Source of the DNA: Superficieibacter sp. 1612_C1
Lineage (GTDB): Bacteria > Pseudomonadota > Gammaproteobacteria > Enterobacterales > Enterobacteriaceae
NCBI RefSeq assembly: GCF_015234305.1
Contig: NZ_JADGMI010000002.1
Location: forward strand, 372,001-436,000
DNA: 64,000 nt
Direction of reading: 5' to 3'
In this document: positions 1 through 10,913 of the stretch, piece after piece
How the letters are laid out: the number at the start of each line of letters is the position of its first letter
Position numbering within the stretch: position 1 is the stretch's first letter
Program-made: the position numbers and the translations under genes
The notes under the pieces: generated by a model
Databases searched by the model: none
Seen by the model: only the letters and a program-made list of their open reading frames with translations
Told to the model about the DNA's origin: nothing

Positions 1-654
1 GCGCTGAGCGACGGCGAGCTTAGCGAATTTCTGCAACATATTCCCGGGATGGTGTTAATCAATCGCCTTGTTCCGGGTTTCGCGCATCGCTGCGTTTGCC
101 TTGATAATATCAGCGGGGCGCAGATGGCAACCAAAATGCTGCTTAATCATGGTCATCAACGCATTGGTTATCTCAGTTCGAGCCACAGCATTGAAGATGA
201 TGATATGCGTAAAGAGGGCTGGCTGCGTGCGCTTCAGGAGCAGGATATCGTTCCGCCGGAAAGCTGGGTTGGCGTAGGTACGCCGGATTTACAGGGCGGG
301 GAAGCGGCAATGGTCGAACTGCTGGGACGCAACTCTGGGCTGACCGCAGTGTTTGCCTATAACGACAGCATGGCGGCAGGGGCGTTGACGGCGCTGAAAG
401 ATAACGGCATTGCCGTGCCGCAAAATCTGTCACTCATTGCTTTCGATGATATTCCGCTGGCCCGTTACACCGATCCGCAGCTGACAACGGTGCGCTATCC
501 TGTCGCCTCCATGGCCAAACTTGCCACCGAGCTGGCGCTGCTGGGAGCCGCGGGTAAGCTGGATCGCAACGCGACTCACTGCTTTATGCCGACGCTGGTG
601 AGGCGGCATTCCGTCGCTCAGCGACAAACTGTGGGGCCGATCACTAACTTATAA
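1..654 (+). CDS. galS: HTH-type transcriptional regulator GalS, 3' part (LacI family)
   Basis: The reading frame is open from base 1, so the start and the N-terminal helix-turn-helix lie outside the window; about 217 residues remain. They form the periplasmic-binding-protein-like effector domain of the LacI/GalR family, including the stretches [31 protein letters not shown] and [20 protein letters not shown], all close to E. coli GalS. GalS is the galactose/fucose-responsive isorepressor of the mgl operon. It lies directly upstream of mglB in the same orientation, as in E. coli, and a GalR/GalS-like operator sits in the next intergenic region. Confidence 0.95.
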   Translation, partial: ALSDGELSEFLQHIPGMVLINRLVPGFAHRCVCLDNISGAQMATKMLLNHGHQRIGYLSSSHSIEDDDMRKEGWLRALQEQDIVPPESWVGVGTPDLQGGEAAMVELLGRNSGLTAVFAYNDSMAAGALTALKDNGIAVPQNLSLIAFDDIPLARYTDPQLTTVRYPVASMAKLATELALLGAAGKLDRNATHCFMPTLVRRHSVAQRQTVGPITNL

Positions 655-681
655 ATCTCCATGATGTAACCGTTTTCAATT

Positions 682-697
682 TGTGAGTAAATTCACA
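682..697 (+). promoter_or_regulatory. CRP-cAMP binding site of the mgl promoter
   Basis: TGTGA-N6-TCACA is a perfect match to the CRP core consensus. Its centre (689.5) lies 41.5 bp before the start point predicted from the -10 box TATGAT at 719-724. That is the class II activator position known for the E. coli mgl promoter. Confidence 0.9.
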
Positions 698-718
698 GTA
701 TCTTAACAACGTGATAGC

Positions 719-738
719 TATGATGACATCGTTTGCAA
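719..738 (+). promoter_or_regulatory. mglBAC promoter -10 box and GalS/GalR operator
   Basis: TATGAT at 719-724 is the -10 hexamer, with transcription expected near 731. Overlapping the start point, 725-736 reads GACATCGTTTGC. This fits the GalR/GalS core G-N-A-A-N-C-G-N-T-T-N-C at all but one defined position. Repressor bound here would cover the start point; the neighbouring CRP site provides activation. Confidence 0.7.
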
Positions 739-943
739 GGCTGAAACACTATGTAACAGTGAGTGACTACACGACCCATAGCAACCGTGCCTGAAACAAA
801 TAATAAAGCGCATTACTGGAGCATTACCGAAAACGGAAGGCAGAACTTTAAAAGTGAATTCGGCATGCAGTAATCCTCCTTAAGGCGCTGCCTGCCAGAG
901 TTATTCACCCGTACTACCCTGCATAACAAAAACCGGAGATACC

Positions 944-1942
944 ATGAATAAGAAGGTGCTTACCCTGTCTGCCGTGATGGCAAGCATGTTATTTGGTGCG
1001 GCTGCTCACGCTGCTGATACCCGTATTGGCGTGACGATTTATAAGTACGACGATAACTTTATGTCTGTCGTGCGTAAAGCGATTGAGAAAGATGCGAAAG
1101 ACGCATCGGGCGTTCAGCTGCTGATGAATGACTCGCAGAATGACCAGTCCAAACAAAACGACCAGATTGACGTACTGCTGGCGAAAGGCGTGAAAGCGCT
1201 GGCTATCAACCTCGTTGACCCGGCAGCAGCAGGCACCGTAATTGAAAAAGCGCGCGGACAAAACGTGCCGATTGTTTTCTTTAACAAAGAACCTTCCCGT
1301 AAAGCGCTGGACAGCTATGACAAAGCGTATTACGTCGGCACGGACTCCAAAGAATCCGGTATCATCCAGGGCGATCTTATCGCTAAACACTGGGCGGCAA
1401 ACCAGGGCTGGGATCTGAATAAAGATGGCCAGATCCAGTTCGTACTGCTGAAAGGCGAACCGGGTCATCCGGATGCTGAAGCGCGTACCTCTTACGTGAT
1501 TAAAGAGCTGAATGATAAAGGCATCAAAACGCAGCAGCTGGCGTTAGATACCGCCATGTGGGATACCGCTCAGGCGAAAGATAAGATGGATGCCTGGCTC
1601 TCCGGCCCGAACGCTAACAAAATCGAAGTGGTTATCGCCAACAACGACGCGATGGCAATGGGCGCAGTAGAAGCGCTGAAAGCCCACAATAAGAGCAGCC
1701 TGCCGGTATTCGGCGTCGATGCTCTGCCAGAAGCGCTGGCGCTGGTTAAATCTGGCGCGCTGGCCGGTACCGTACTGAACGACGCCAACAACCAGGCGAA
1801 AGCCACGTTCGATCTGGCGAAAAACCTGGCCGATGGTAAAGGCGCAGCTGACGGTACTGACTGGAAAATTGAAAACAAAATCGTCCGCATCCCATATGTT
1901 GGCGTGGATAAAGACAACCTGTCCCAGTTCAGCAATAAATAA
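944..1942 (+). CDS. mglB: D-galactose/methyl-galactoside periplasmic binding protein MglB
   Basis: 332 aa, the usual length. It has a cleavable signal peptide (residues 1-23, ending AAHA|ADTR) and a type I periplasmic binding fold of two alpha/beta lobes. It binds D-galactose and D-glucose in the periplasm, feeds the MglAC transporter and is the ligand-binding protein for Trg chemotaxis. The calcium-binding segment with its DLNKDGQIQ loop is visible near residues 150-165. The start ATG follows the Shine-Dalgarno sequence CCGGAG. It is the first gene of mglBAC. Confidence 0.97.
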   Translation: MNKKVLTLSAVMASMLFGAAAHAADTRIGVTIYKYDDNFMSVVRKAIEKDAKDASGVQLLMNDSQNDQSKQNDQIDVLLAKGVKALAINLVDPAAAGTVIEKARGQNVPIVFFNKEPSRKALDSYDKAYYVGTDSKESGIIQGDLIAKHWAANQGWDLNKDGQIQFVLLKGEPGHPDAEARTSYVIKELNDKGIKTQQLALDTAMWDTAQAKDKMDAWLSGPNANKIEVVIANNDAMAMGAVEALKAHNKSSLPVFGVDALPEALALVKSGALAGTVLNDANNQAKATFDLAKNLADGKGAADGTDWKIENKIVRIPYVGVDKDNLSQFSNK

Positions 1943-1953
1943 GTTTTTTAACT

Positions 1954-1977
1954 TTGGGCGCGCGCAAGTGCGCCCAA
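1954..1977 (+). other. Stem-loop between mglB and mglA
   Basis: TTGGGCGC (1954-1961) pairs perfectly with GCGCCCAA (1970-1977) around an 8-nt loop just after the mglB stop. There is no U-run. A 3' hairpin like this would stabilise the mglB message and help make binding protein in excess over MglA and MglC; that role is inferred. Confidence 0.6.
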
Positions 1978-2074
1978 TTAATAACGACAAAGAAATATCC
2001 TGACTCATTCGGGGGGCGTTACGTGCGCGCCACGGTACACAGCGGGAACAACACTATCGCAGCCAGGTATAGCT

Positions 2075-3595
2075 ATGGTCAGCAATAACACAGAGTCGTC
2101 AGGCGAATTCTTGTTGGAAATGAGCAATATCAACAAGTCGTTTCCCGGCGTTAAGGCACTCGATAATGTTAATTTAAAAGTTCGTCCTCACTCTATTCAT
2201 GCATTAATGGGGGAGAACGGTGCGGGTAAATCAACATTATTAAAATGTCTGTTCGGGATCTATCAGAAAGATTCCGGGAGTATTATTTTTCAGGGCAAAG
2301 AGATCGACTTCCACTCGGCAAAAGAGGCGCTGGAAAACGGCATCTCAATGGTGCACCAGGAGCTGAACCTGGTATTGCAACGTTCCGTGATGGACAATAT
2401 GTGGCTGGGACGTTATCCCACCAAAGGTATGTTTGTCGATCAGGACAAAATGTACCGCGACACCAAAGCCATTTTTGACGAACTGGATATTAATATCGAT
2501 CCGCGGGCGCGCGTCGGTACGTTATCCGTTTCGCAAATGCAGATGATTGAGATCGCCAAAGCCTTCTCCTATGACGCTAAAATCGTCATTATGGATGAGC
2601 CGACCTCCTCGTTAACGGAAAAAGAGGTCGGCCATCTCTTTACCATTATCCGTAAACTGAAAGAGCGTGGCTGCGGTATTGTCTATATCTCTCACAAAAT
2701 GGAAGAGATATTCCAGTTGTGCGATGAGATCACCATCCTCCGTGACGGCCAGTGGATTGCCACTCAGCCGCTGGAAGGGCTGGACATGGACAAAATCATT
2801 GCCATGATGGTGGGCCGTTCTCTCAACCAGCGTTTCCCGCATCGTGAAAACAAACCGGGCGAGGTGATCCTTGAAGTTCGTAACCTGACTTCTCTGCGTC
2901 AGCCGTCGATTCGCGATATCTCCTTCGATCTGCATAAGGGGGAAATTCTCGGTATAGCGGGCCTGGTGGGTGCGAAGCGTACCGATATTGTCGAAACGTT
3001 ATTTGGTATCCGTGAAAAATCAGGTGGTACGATTACCCTGCACGGCAAAAAAATAAATAATCATACTGCCAACGAGGCCATTAACCATGGCTTTGCGCTG
3101 GTAACGGAAGAGCGGCGTTCAACCGGTATTTATGCCTATCTGGATATTGGTTTTAACTCGCTGATTTCGAATATTCAAAATTACAAGAACAAAGTCGGGC
3201 TGCTGGATAATTCGCGTATGAAAAGCGATACCCAGTGGGTGATTGACGCCATGCGCGTTAAAACGCCGGGACACCGCACGCAAATTGGCTCGCTCTCCGG
3301 AGGCAATCAGCAGAAAGTGGTTATTGGTCGCTGGCTATTAACTCAGCCAGAAATCCTGATGCTCGACGAACCGACGCGCGGTATTGACGTTGGCGCAAAA
3401 TTCGAAATCTATCAGCTGATCGCGGAGCTGGCGAAGAAAGGCAAGGGGATTATTATTATCTCTTCTGAAATGCCTGAATTGCTGGGGATCACTGACCGTA
3501 TTCTGGTCATGAGCAATGGTCTCGTTTCCGGAATTGTTGACACTAAAACCACCACGCAAAACGAAATACTCCGTCTTGCGTCTTTGCACCTTTAA
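2075..3595 (+). CDS. mglA: Galactose/methyl-galactoside ABC transporter ATP-binding protein MglA
   Basis: 506 aa with two fused nucleotide-binding domains, typical of the CUT2 (ribose/galactose) class. The N-terminal domain has Walker [10 protein letters not shown] (46-54), the signature LSVSQMQ and Walker B VIMDEPTS. The C-terminal half has a degenerate P-loop (GLVGAKRTD), the signature LSGGNQQK and Walker [10 protein letters not shown]. It energises galactose import at the inner membrane with MglC as the membrane subunit. It lies 132 bp after mglB, beyond the hairpin, and 15 bp before mglC. Confidence 0.97.
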   Translation: MVSNNTESSGEFLLEMSNINKSFPGVKALDNVNLKVRPHSIHALMGENGAGKSTLLKCLFGIYQKDSGSIIFQGKEIDFHSAKEALENGISMVHQELNLVLQRSVMDNMWLGRYPTKGMFVDQDKMYRDTKAIFDELDINIDPRARVGTLSVSQMQMIEIAKAFSYDAKIVIMDEPTSSLTEKEVGHLFTIIRKLKERGCGIVYISHKMEEIFQLCDEITILRDGQWIATQPLEGLDMDKIIAMMVGRSLNQRFPHRENKPGEVILEVRNLTSLRQPSIRDISFDLHKGEILGIAGLVGAKRTDIVETLFGIREKSGGTITLHGKKINNHTANEAINHGFALVTEERRSTGIYAYLDIGFNSLISNIQNYKNKVGLLDNSRMKSDTQWVIDAMRVKTPGHRTQIGSLSGGNQQKVVIGRWLLTQPEILMLDEPTRGIDVGAKFEIYQLIAELAKKGKGIIIISSEMPELLGITDRILVMSNGLVSGIVDTKTTTQNEILRLASLHL

Positions 3596-3610
3596 GATCA
3601 GGGGCTCCTC

Positions 3611-4621
3611 ATGAGTGCGTTAAATAAAAAAAGTTTTCTCACTTATCTGAAAGAGGGCGGTATTTACGTCGTTCTTTTAGTCTTGCTGGCTATTATTATT
3701 TTCCAGGACCCTACGTTCTTAAGTCTGCTGAACCTGAGTAACATTCTTACCCAGTCCTCGGTGCGTATTATTATCGCGCTGGGCGTGGCAGGTCTTATCG
3801 TCACTCAGGGTACTGACCTTTCTGCTGGTCGTCAGGTCGGTCTGGCCGCGGTGGTGGCGGCGACGTTATTACAATCGATGGAAAACGCCAATAAGGTCTT
3901 CCCGGAAATGGCAACCATGCCGATTTTCGTGGTGATCCTGATTGTTTGCGCTATCGGCGCGGTAATTGGCCTGGTGAACGGTATTATCATCGCTTACCTG
4001 AACGTCACGCCGTTTATTACCACCCTGGGTACGATGATAATCGTCTACGGTATCAACTCCCTGTATTACGATTTCGTGGGCGCATCACCGATTTCCGGTT
4101 TCGACAGCGGCTTCTCTACCTTTACCCAGGGCTTTGTGGCGCTGGGCAGTTTCCGCCTCTCCTACATTACCTTCTATGCGTTAATTGCCGTGGCATTCGT
4201 CTGGGTTCTGTGGAATAAAACCCGCTTCGGCAAAAACATTTTCGCCATCGGCGGCAACCCGGAAGCAGCGAAAGTCTCTGGTGTTAACGTTGCGCTGAAC
4301 CTGCTGATGATCTATGCGCTCTCCGGCGTGTTCTACGCGTTCGGCGGGATGCTGGAAGCGGGGCGTATCGGCTCGGCGACCAACAACCTCGGCTTTATGT
4401 ATGAACTGGATGCGATTGCGGCCTGCGTGGTGGGTGGGGTGTCCTTCAGCGGCGGCGTCGGTACCGTACTCGGCGTGGTGACCGGTGTCATCATCTTCAC
4501 CGTTATTAACTACGGTCTGACCTACATCGGCGTTAACCCTTACTGGCAGTATATTATTAAGGGCGGTATTATTATCTTCGCCGTGGCGCTGGATTCACTG
4601 AAATACGCGCGTAAAAAATAA
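3611..4621 (+). CDS. mglC: Galactose/methyl-galactoside ABC transporter permease MglC
   Basis: 336 aa, hydrophobic throughout, with about ten membrane segments of the BPD_transp_2 (RbsC/MglC) family. The conserved loop TFITTLGTMIIVYG-like stretch and the EAAKVSGVNV coupling region, which contacts the ABC subunit, are visible. It is the last gene of mglBAC and is followed at once by an intrinsic terminator. Confidence 0.97.
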   Translation: MSALNKKSFLTYLKEGGIYVVLLVLLAIIIFQDPTFLSLLNLSNILTQSSVRIIIALGVAGLIVTQGTDLSAGRQVGLAAVVAATLLQSMENANKVFPEMATMPIFVVILIVCAIGAVIGLVNGIIIAYLNVTPFITTLGTMIIVYGINSLYYDFVGASPISGFDSGFSTFTQGFVALGSFRLSYITFYALIAVAFVWVLWNKTRFGKNIFAIGGNPEAAKVSGVNVALNLLMIYALSGVFYAFGGMLEAGRIGSATNNLGFMYELDAIAACVVGGVSFSGGVGTVLGVVTGVIIFTVINYGLTYIGVNPYWQYIIKGGIIIFAVALDSLKYARKK

Positions 4622-4637
4622 TTCCTCATATCTACAC

Positions 4638-4668
4638 GCCCGGCGGCGCAAGCGTGCCGGGCTTTTTT
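4638..4668 (+). terminator. Rho-independent terminator of mglBAC
   Basis: GCCCGGC (4638-4644) pairs with GCCGGGC (4656-4662) and is followed by six T (4663-4668). Its end touches the stop codon of the convergent hip module, so the two units meet here. Confidence 0.85.
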
Positions 4669-5116
4669 ATTGTGCCATTAATGACTTCAGCAAATGTTTA
4701 GAAGCGGGAACCAAACCTACAACGAGTCCAAAAGGTCTGAAGGCCTTGTTGACCACCTCAACCGAGTAATTTCCTTTGTTATTTTCTATCTCCGAGAGGG
4801 TTTTACGCGAGATAGAGACCAGATTAGCATACGCCATTTGCTGTAAGCCTAATACATCAATACGGAGACGTTTTAACGCCTCTCCCTGGGTCATGTCGCC
4901 CAAAAGAAGCTTTTTGATGATATCATTCATCACCGCTTTTCGTTCCAGACTGTCCACTTTATTTGTCCCGTCGGATACCCGTTTTCTGGATGATGTTTTC
5001 AGCCCGGCAGCAGTATAGACGCCAGTGTTTTCATGCATAGCAGTCCGTTTGTTTTGTGAGCGAAGCTTTTCTATCGCTGTTTGCACATCGTCATGTTTTT
5101 TATCGGATGAACTCAT
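4667..5116 (-). CDS. HipB-like XRE-family DNA-binding partner (putative antitoxin)
   Basis: 149 aa. Residues 1-70 are charged and of no recognised fold. Residues about 75-135 look like an XRE/HipB-type helix-turn-helix, with LGLQQMAYANLVSISRKTLS followed by EIENNKGNYSVEVV. It is longer than E. coli HipB (88 aa), with the extra length at the N-terminus. It overlaps the upstream kinase gene by 4 bp (ATGA) and has its own GGAGG 7 nt before the ATG, so the two genes are translationally coupled. In the family the antitoxin binds and inhibits HipA and represses the operon. Here it comes second, opposite to canonical hipBA. Antitoxin function is inferred from context. Confidence 0.72.
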   Translation of the reverse strand: MSSSDKKHDDVQTAIEKLRSQNKRTAMHENTGVYTAAGLKTSSRKRVSDGTNKVDSLERKAVMNDIIKKLLLGDMTQGEALKRLRIDVLGLQQMAYANLVSISRKTLSEIENNKGNYSVEVVNKAFRPFGLVVGLVPASKHLLKSLMAQ

Positions 5117-6462
5117 ATTAGCCTCCAGCGAGACAATTTTTCGGCAATATAATCAAAGCCGATGGCAGGCATGGTAATAATCTGCATCGGTACGCCCCGC
5201 TCAATAAGCCGCGTTTTTAAATCAATGAGCTGTCCCGACGTTTCACGTAGTTTTGCCAGCAACAGATCTTCTGGAACCAAATCTGACAGTGCTTGTGCAA
5301 TACCCTGAAAGTTATACTCTCCACCAATTTCCAGTTCTCTGGACCATTTCATGCTACGTGGAATGCCTTCAGGATCGGCTTTCATGGGGGCAAAGTCATA
5401 AATCGGCGCGAGAGTGATACTGTTCTCGGCTTTCATAAATGATGTATTCCGACCATGATTATCACTATTGCCAAAGATAATGTTGAGCAGATCGCGACGA
5501 ACCCATTCGATGACAAATGCCTGAACATCAAATATGAATCCCTGCTCTTGCACCATATGGCTATTAAGAATTTTGTCAATCAGCGTCCTGATCGTTGTTT
5601 CATGATCAAGGGTAACGCCGGGGCCTTTTTTTAAAACAGAATAAACAGATTCAAGACCGTATCGCTGAAGGAGGCCATTTTCACCCATAACGATATCGAA
5701 CCGGGGGAGCCAGAGTGAAGGATAGCTAATTCCTTCTTCCAGCTTCATGTTTTCAACAGGAATAGTATCAAAGCCCATAGCGGTAAGCTCTTGATAGTAG
5801 AAATATTCAGCTCTTAGTATATTACAATCAATTTCTGTTCTTGCCCCTCGAGGGTATTTCACCAGAAAATGCTGATCCCGATTGGCAGGATCGTTTTGCC
5901 AGGTATCAATCCAGATCCTTTGATCGTCGCTACAGCGTAACAGGAGCTTAGGTGCCTCACCGCCTGCTCCGGTCGCCCCTCCCGCTGCGGCACCTCGTTG
6001 CTGCGCGTAGTCAAGAAAGTCAGCTGCTCTGTTAATAACATCGTCTACCAAAAAGAATAGTTTTTCTGCGGTTGCATTATATTCAGGAAGCGATTCTTTA
6101 ATACGGAGATTACCAACAGGAGACATTGTCCCATATTTTAGTAATATAAAATTTTGCTGGTTAACGCTGAGTCCTGCAAGATCGAGATAATTAACCCAGT
6201 AGCGACGACTTGCTCCGCTGGGCATAATATCGTCTATAAACTTCAACCAGCCCGGTTCACCGCCATCGTCAAAAAACAGTGAGACAGGATGATTTAATGA
6301 AACGGCATGTAAATCGTCCCAATCCAGAAAGTCGACGGCATAATCTGATAAATAGTTAATTTCTGTGCGGCGGAAGTCATGATTTTCACCATCTGGAAAC
6401 GTAATTTGCGCGATGTCATGCCATTGTTGACTATAAAAAGCCTGTAATGTTAAGGATTCCAT
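5113..6462 (-). CDS. HipA-family serine/threonine kinase (putative toxin)
   Basis: 449 aa, close to HipA length. Numbered from this start, it shows a glycine-rich loop GGATGAGGEAPK (about 161-172), an ATP-binding lysine in HFLVKYP (K202), the catalytic loop GNSDNHGRN (D334) and the metal-binding aspartate in PIYDFAP (D356). All kinase residues are present, so it should be active. Family members phosphorylate aminoacyl-tRNA synthetases such as GltX and cause growth arrest; the substrate here is unknown. The GGEAPK loop resembles YjjJ-like HipA proteins more than classical HipA. ATG 6462 was chosen because GGAGG lies 4 nt before it but only 1 nt before the alternative ATG at 6465. Confidence 0.82.
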   Translation of the reverse strand: MESLTLQAFYSQQWHDIAQITFPDGENHDFRRTEINYLSDYAVDFLDWDDLHAVSLNHPVSLFFDDGGEPGWLKFIDDIMPSGASRRYWVNYLDLAGLSVNQQNFILLKYGTMSPVGNLRIKESLPEYNATAEKLFFLVDDVINRAADFLDYAQQRGAAAGGATGAGGEAPKLLLRCSDDQRIWIDTWQNDPANRDQHFLVKYPRGARTEIDCNILRAEYFYYQELTAMGFDTIPVENMKLEEGISYPSLWLPRFDIVMGENGLLQRYGLESVYSVLKKGPGVTLDHETTIRTLIDKILNSHMVQEQGFIFDVQAFVIEWVRRDLLNIIFGNSDNHGRNTSFMKAENSITLAPIYDFAPMKADPEGIPRSMKWSRELEIGGEYNFQGIAQALSDLVPEDLLLAKLRETSGQLIDLKTRLIERGVPMQIITMPAIGFDYIAEKLSRWRLI

Positions 6463-6488
6463 CATGCCTCCTTTAGATTATGAGTAAA

Positions 6489-6579
6489 ATATTACGCATA
6501 AAGCAGGCTGAAAGCAAGTAATGTTCCCTATATCACTCATAGATCACTTTTTTCTGCATTAATGTAACTTATATTACGC
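6489..6579. repeat. Direct repeats ATATTACGC flanking the hip promoter region
   Basis: ATATTACGC occurs at 6489-6497 and 6571-6579, on either side of the short intergenic region upstream of the HipA-like gene. Repeated half-sites of this kind are typical of HipB autoregulation, but these do not match the E. coli HipB operator TATCC-N8-GGATA. An operator role is inference. Confidence 0.35.
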
Positions 6580-6584
6580 GAAGA

Positions 6585-7346
<762 letters not shown>

Positions 7347-7399
7347 TTACCCGTGAAGCAAGCGCAAGAAACGGACGCTCAACTGAAGGGATTTTCATC

Positions 7400-7423
7400 A
7401 ATGCGGACCCGAAAGCCCGCATT
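7400..7423 (-). other. Stem-loop after cdd
   Basis: AATGCGG (7400-7406) pairs with CCGCATT (7417-7423), 5 nt past the cdd stop. No U-run follows in the direction of cdd transcription, so termination is uncertain. Confidence 0.35.
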
Positions 7424-7428
7424 GACTG

Positions 7429-8313
7429 TCAGGCAAGGCATACACGTTCAATATTCTGACAGCCCAGCGCGTTGAGCGTTGCGCTGGTGGCTTGCCACTG
7501 AATCAACGCGCCATCGTCACGCTCCGCCAGAATGGCTCGCTGAATATCCGGGTAATCGTAGCCGTTCAGACTCAGCAGATTAAGGGCACCCTGTAGCGGC
7601 GGCAGGGAAGGGTTGAATGCGGCGTTTTCCGCGTAGCTGCCGGTGAAAATCGTGCCATCCCGACATTCCAGCGCAACGCCGGACGGGGCTTTACTGTAGG
7701 GCGCATGGCTGCGGTTAGCGGCACGGATGGCGGCCTGCGTCAGCGCATCGCCCTGCACGTTGTAACCCTGATCCTGCTCGTCCATCAGCAGAGTTTTAAT
7801 GTCGAGGTCTTTAGGACCGAACGCATCGGGCAGATAGTGCCTCAGAGTATGCGCCGGACGGCCCGGTAAATGGATATTGATATCCAGTCCGCTGTTCAGT
7901 TCATTCATAAACTGGCGGCAGTGGCCGCAAGGGGTATAGTTTACGGTAATGGCTTTGAGGGATTTCTCGCCCCGTAACCAGGCGTGGGTGATCGCACTTT
8001 GTTCGGCATGCACCGTTTGCTGCATCGTCGCGCCGTGAAACTCCATATTCGCGCCAAAATACCAGGTGCCGCTGACGCCACGCGCAATGGCACCGACGTT
8101 AAAACTGGAAAGATCGGCGCGGGCGCAGGCGGCGGCAAGCGGCAGGAGGGCGAAAGCCAGGGCGTCTTCGTCCATTCCCGTCGCTTTCAGTAACGATGAG
8201 ATCTGCCCTGCGCTCAGCATGGCAGGAAAATGCTCATCTTCCAGCAAAGGTGCCAGCGCCGATTGCATCTCACCCGGAAGCTGCGGGAGAGCAGATTGAA
8301 AACGTTGATGCAT
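7429..8313 (-). CDS. cdd: Cytidine deaminase
   Basis: 294 aa, the size of the dimeric E. coli enzyme with a broken-active-site second domain. It deaminates cytidine and deoxycytidine to uridine and deoxyuridine in pyrimidine salvage. The zinc site is intact: HAEQ gives H102 and the catalytic E104, and PCGHC gives C129 and C132. Its upstream region carries likely CRP and CytR sites. Confidence 0.97.
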   Translation of the reverse strand: MHQRFQSALPQLPGEMQSALAPLLEDEHFPAMLSAGQISSLLKATGMDEDALAFALLPLAAACARADLSSFNVGAIARGVSGTWYFGANMEFHGATMQQTVHAEQSAITHAWLRGEKSLKAITVNYTPCGHCRQFMNELNSGLDINIHLPGRPAHTLRHYLPDAFGPKDLDIKTLLMDEQDQGYNVQGDALTQAAIRAANRSHAPYSKAPSGVALECRDGTIFTGSYAENAAFNPSLPPLQGALNLLSLNGYDYPDIQRAILAERDDGALIQWQATSATLNALGCQNIERVCLA

Positions 8314-8372
8314 GGGGTGCCTCGTAACAATGTAATGGGATCGTAGTTTACGAGGCGTCAGAAGATTTGTAA

Positions 8373-8408
8373 CGTGATCCAGATCCCATTATGTGTGCAA
8401 CGGTTGCA
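8373..8408 (-). promoter_or_regulatory. cdd control region: CRP-like and CytR-like sites
   Basis: On the cdd strand, 8388-8373 reads TGGGATCTGGATCACG, which matches TGTGA-N6-TCACA with two changes. Next to it, 8396-8408 is an inverted repeat of the CytR half-site, TGCAAC-G-GTTGCA. E. coli cdd is activated by CRP and repressed by CytR bound beside CRP, and this layout fits that. Confidence 0.55.
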
Positions 8409-8442
8409 ATGAAAACGAAAATTGCGCGACGTATCGCAAATT

Positions 8443-9569
<1,127 letters not shown>

Positions 9570-9582
9570 TTAAAGCCGAAAA

Positions 9583-9598
9583 TGTGCTACCGATCACA
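9583..9598 (-). promoter_or_regulatory. CRP-like site upstream of yohJ
   Basis: On the yohJ strand this reads TGTGA-TCGGTA-GCACA, one change from the CRP core consensus. A possible -10 box, TATGAT, lies downstream at 9566-9561. The spacing is shorter than the ideal 41.5 bp, so the promoter assignment is tentative. Confidence 0.45.
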
Positions 9599-9690
9599 TC
9601 ATGAATTCGAAGCATAGCTGAGATAGACAAACGGAACATCGGGCAAATGAACGAATCCGGCCAGTGAATTCCGCGGGTGCTTTAAACCCT

Positions 9691-9850
9691 GGCGCAGAGA
9701 AGCTAACATAGCGCCTCTCCGCGTGTTGACAAAGCGGCTTCTCAGGGGAAACGCCGGGATTGGGTTCCCGGAGGGAGGCCCAACCCGGTGGTCGCACGGA
9801 CGGTTTGGCATCAACCTCAGCGACGCTAACATAGCGTCTCTTTTTTTACG
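9691..9850 (+). ncRNA. Structured leader or small RNA upstream of dusC
   Basis: The gene-free stretch 9534-9859 ends in an intrinsic terminator only 12 bp before the dusC ATG. A 12-bp direct repeat, GCTAACATAGCG, occurs at 9702-9713 and 9825-9836. The first copy can fold with GGCGC (9691) against GCGCC (9711); the second forms the terminator. Several GC-rich pairings (GGGA/TCCC, GGTT/AACC) lie between. No good protein frame was found. It is either an attenuating leader of dusC or a separate small RNA. I do not recognise a named family. Confidence 0.4.
9822..9847 (+). terminator. Intrinsic terminator immediately upstream of dusC
   Basis: GACGCT (9822-9827) and AGCGTC (9833-9838) form a 6-bp stem with the loop AACAT. 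It is followed by TC and seven T (9841-9847). It would stop transcripts entering dusC from upstream. Confidence 0.75.
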
Positions 9851-9859
9851 GGTAAAGAT

Positions 9860-10795
9860 ATGCGTGTACTCCTCGCGCCGATGGAAGGCGTGCTCGATTC
9901 ACTGGTGCGAGAGCTGCTGACCGAGGTTAACGATTACGATCTGTGCATCACCGAATTTTTGCGGGTGGTAGATCAGCTATTGCCGGTCAAATCATTCTAT
10001 AAACTGTGTCCGGAACTGCATCACCAGAGCCGTACCTCGTCTGGCACCCTGGTGCGTATCCAACTGCTGGGCCAGTATCCACACTGGCTGGCAGAAAATG
10101 CGGCGCGTGCCGTTGAACTGGGATCGTTCGGCGTTGACCTCAACTGCGGCTGTCCGTCCAAAGCGGTGAATGGCAGCGGAGGCGGAGCAACGCTACTAAA
10201 AGATCCGGAACTGATTTATCAGGGAGCCAAAGCGATGCGCGACGCCGTGCCCGCGCATTTACCGGTGACGGTAAAAGTCCGGCTTGGCTGGGACAGCGGC
10301 GATCGCCAGTTTGAAATTGCCGATGCGGTACAGCAGGCCGGGGCAACCGAACTGGCGGTGCACGGCCGCACAAAAGAAGATGGCTATAAAGCGGAGCGGA
10401 TTAACTGGCAGGCGATTAGCGACATCCGCCAGCGGCTGACCATTCCGGTGATCGCCAACGGTGAAATCTGGGACTGGGAAAGCGCTCAGGCTTGTTTGCA
10501 GACCAGCGGATGCGATGCGCTAATGATCGGTCGCGGGGCGCTGAACGTGCCAAACCTTAGCCGGGTGGTCAAATATAACGAGCCGCGTATGCCCTGGCCT
10601 GAGGTGGTGGAACTACTGCGGAAATATTCCCGCCTCGAAAAGCAGGACGACACCGGCTTATACCATGTCGCTCGCATAAAACAGTGGCTGGGATATTTAC
10701 GTAAAGAATATGATGAGGCGCTGGATCTGTTTACGGCCATTCGGACGTTTCAGGATTCGACGTCCATTGCGCGGGTCATTGAACGCTGGTCATGA
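9860..10795 (+). CDS. dusC: tRNA-dihydrouridine(16) synthase DusC
   Basis: 311 aa FMN-dependent TIM-barrel enzyme that reduces uridine to dihydrouridine at position 16 of tRNA. The N-terminal FMN-loop motif [10 protein letters not shown], the DUS signature with catalytic cysteine C98 in [18 protein letters not shown], and HGRTKEDGY are all present. The start lies just after the terminator hairpin described above, which is an unusual arrangement. Confidence 0.96.
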   Translation: MRVLLAPMEGVLDSLVRELLTEVNDYDLCITEFLRVVDQLLPVKSFYKLCPELHHQSRTSSGTLVRIQLLGQYPHWLAENAARAVELGSFGVDLNCGCPSKAVNGSGGGATLLKDPELIYQGAKAMRDAVPAHLPVTVKVRLGWDSGDRQFEIADAVQQAGATELAVHGRTKEDGYKAERINWQAISDIRQRLTIPVIANGEIWDWESAQACLQTSGCDALMIGRGALNVPNLSRVVKYNEPRMPWPEVVELLRKYSRLEKQDDTGLYHVARIKQWLGYLRKEYDEALDLFTAIRTFQDSTSIARVIERWS

Positions 10796-10800
10796 AAACT

Positions 10801-10824
10801 ATCGCCCCCGCACAGGAGGGCGAT
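10801..10824 (-). terminator. Terminator between dusC and yohP (reads from yohP)
   Basis: ATCGCCC (10801-10807) pairs with GGGCGAT (10818-10824). In the yohP direction it is followed by AGTTTTC, a weak U-run. It starts 6 nt after the yohP stop and may also end dusC transcripts. Confidence 0.55.
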
Positions 10825-10829
10825 AACTA

Positions 10830-10913
10830 TCAGAAAATCATCTTAAACACCCCAGTTACGACCAACAGTCCAATCAGAAAAATAACTAAAATCGCCCATA
10901 GTAAAATTTTCAT
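10830..10913 (-). CDS. yohP: Small membrane protein YohP (27 aa)
   Basis: 27 aa: a lysine near the N-terminus (MKILLW), one hydrophobic helix (AILVIFLIGLLVVTGVF) and the tail KMIF. It closely matches E. coli YohP, a stress-associated small inner-membrane protein studied as a model for signal-recognition-particle-dependent, posttranslational insertion. A GAGGGA Shine-Dalgarno sequence precedes the ATG. It is convergent with dusC and followed by a hairpin. Confidence 0.9.
   Translation of the reverse strand: MKILLWAILVIFLIGLLVVTGVFKMIF

Noticed and set aside
9594-9832. Antisense frames upstream of dusC with repeated MLASLR peptides
   Set aside because: The repetition comes from the GCTAACATAGCG direct repeat, there is no ribosome-binding site, and the composition is not protein-like.
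9822-9860. Phage attachment site at dusC
   Set aside because: dus genes can serve as phage integration sites, but no integrase, duplicated gene end or prophage is present here.
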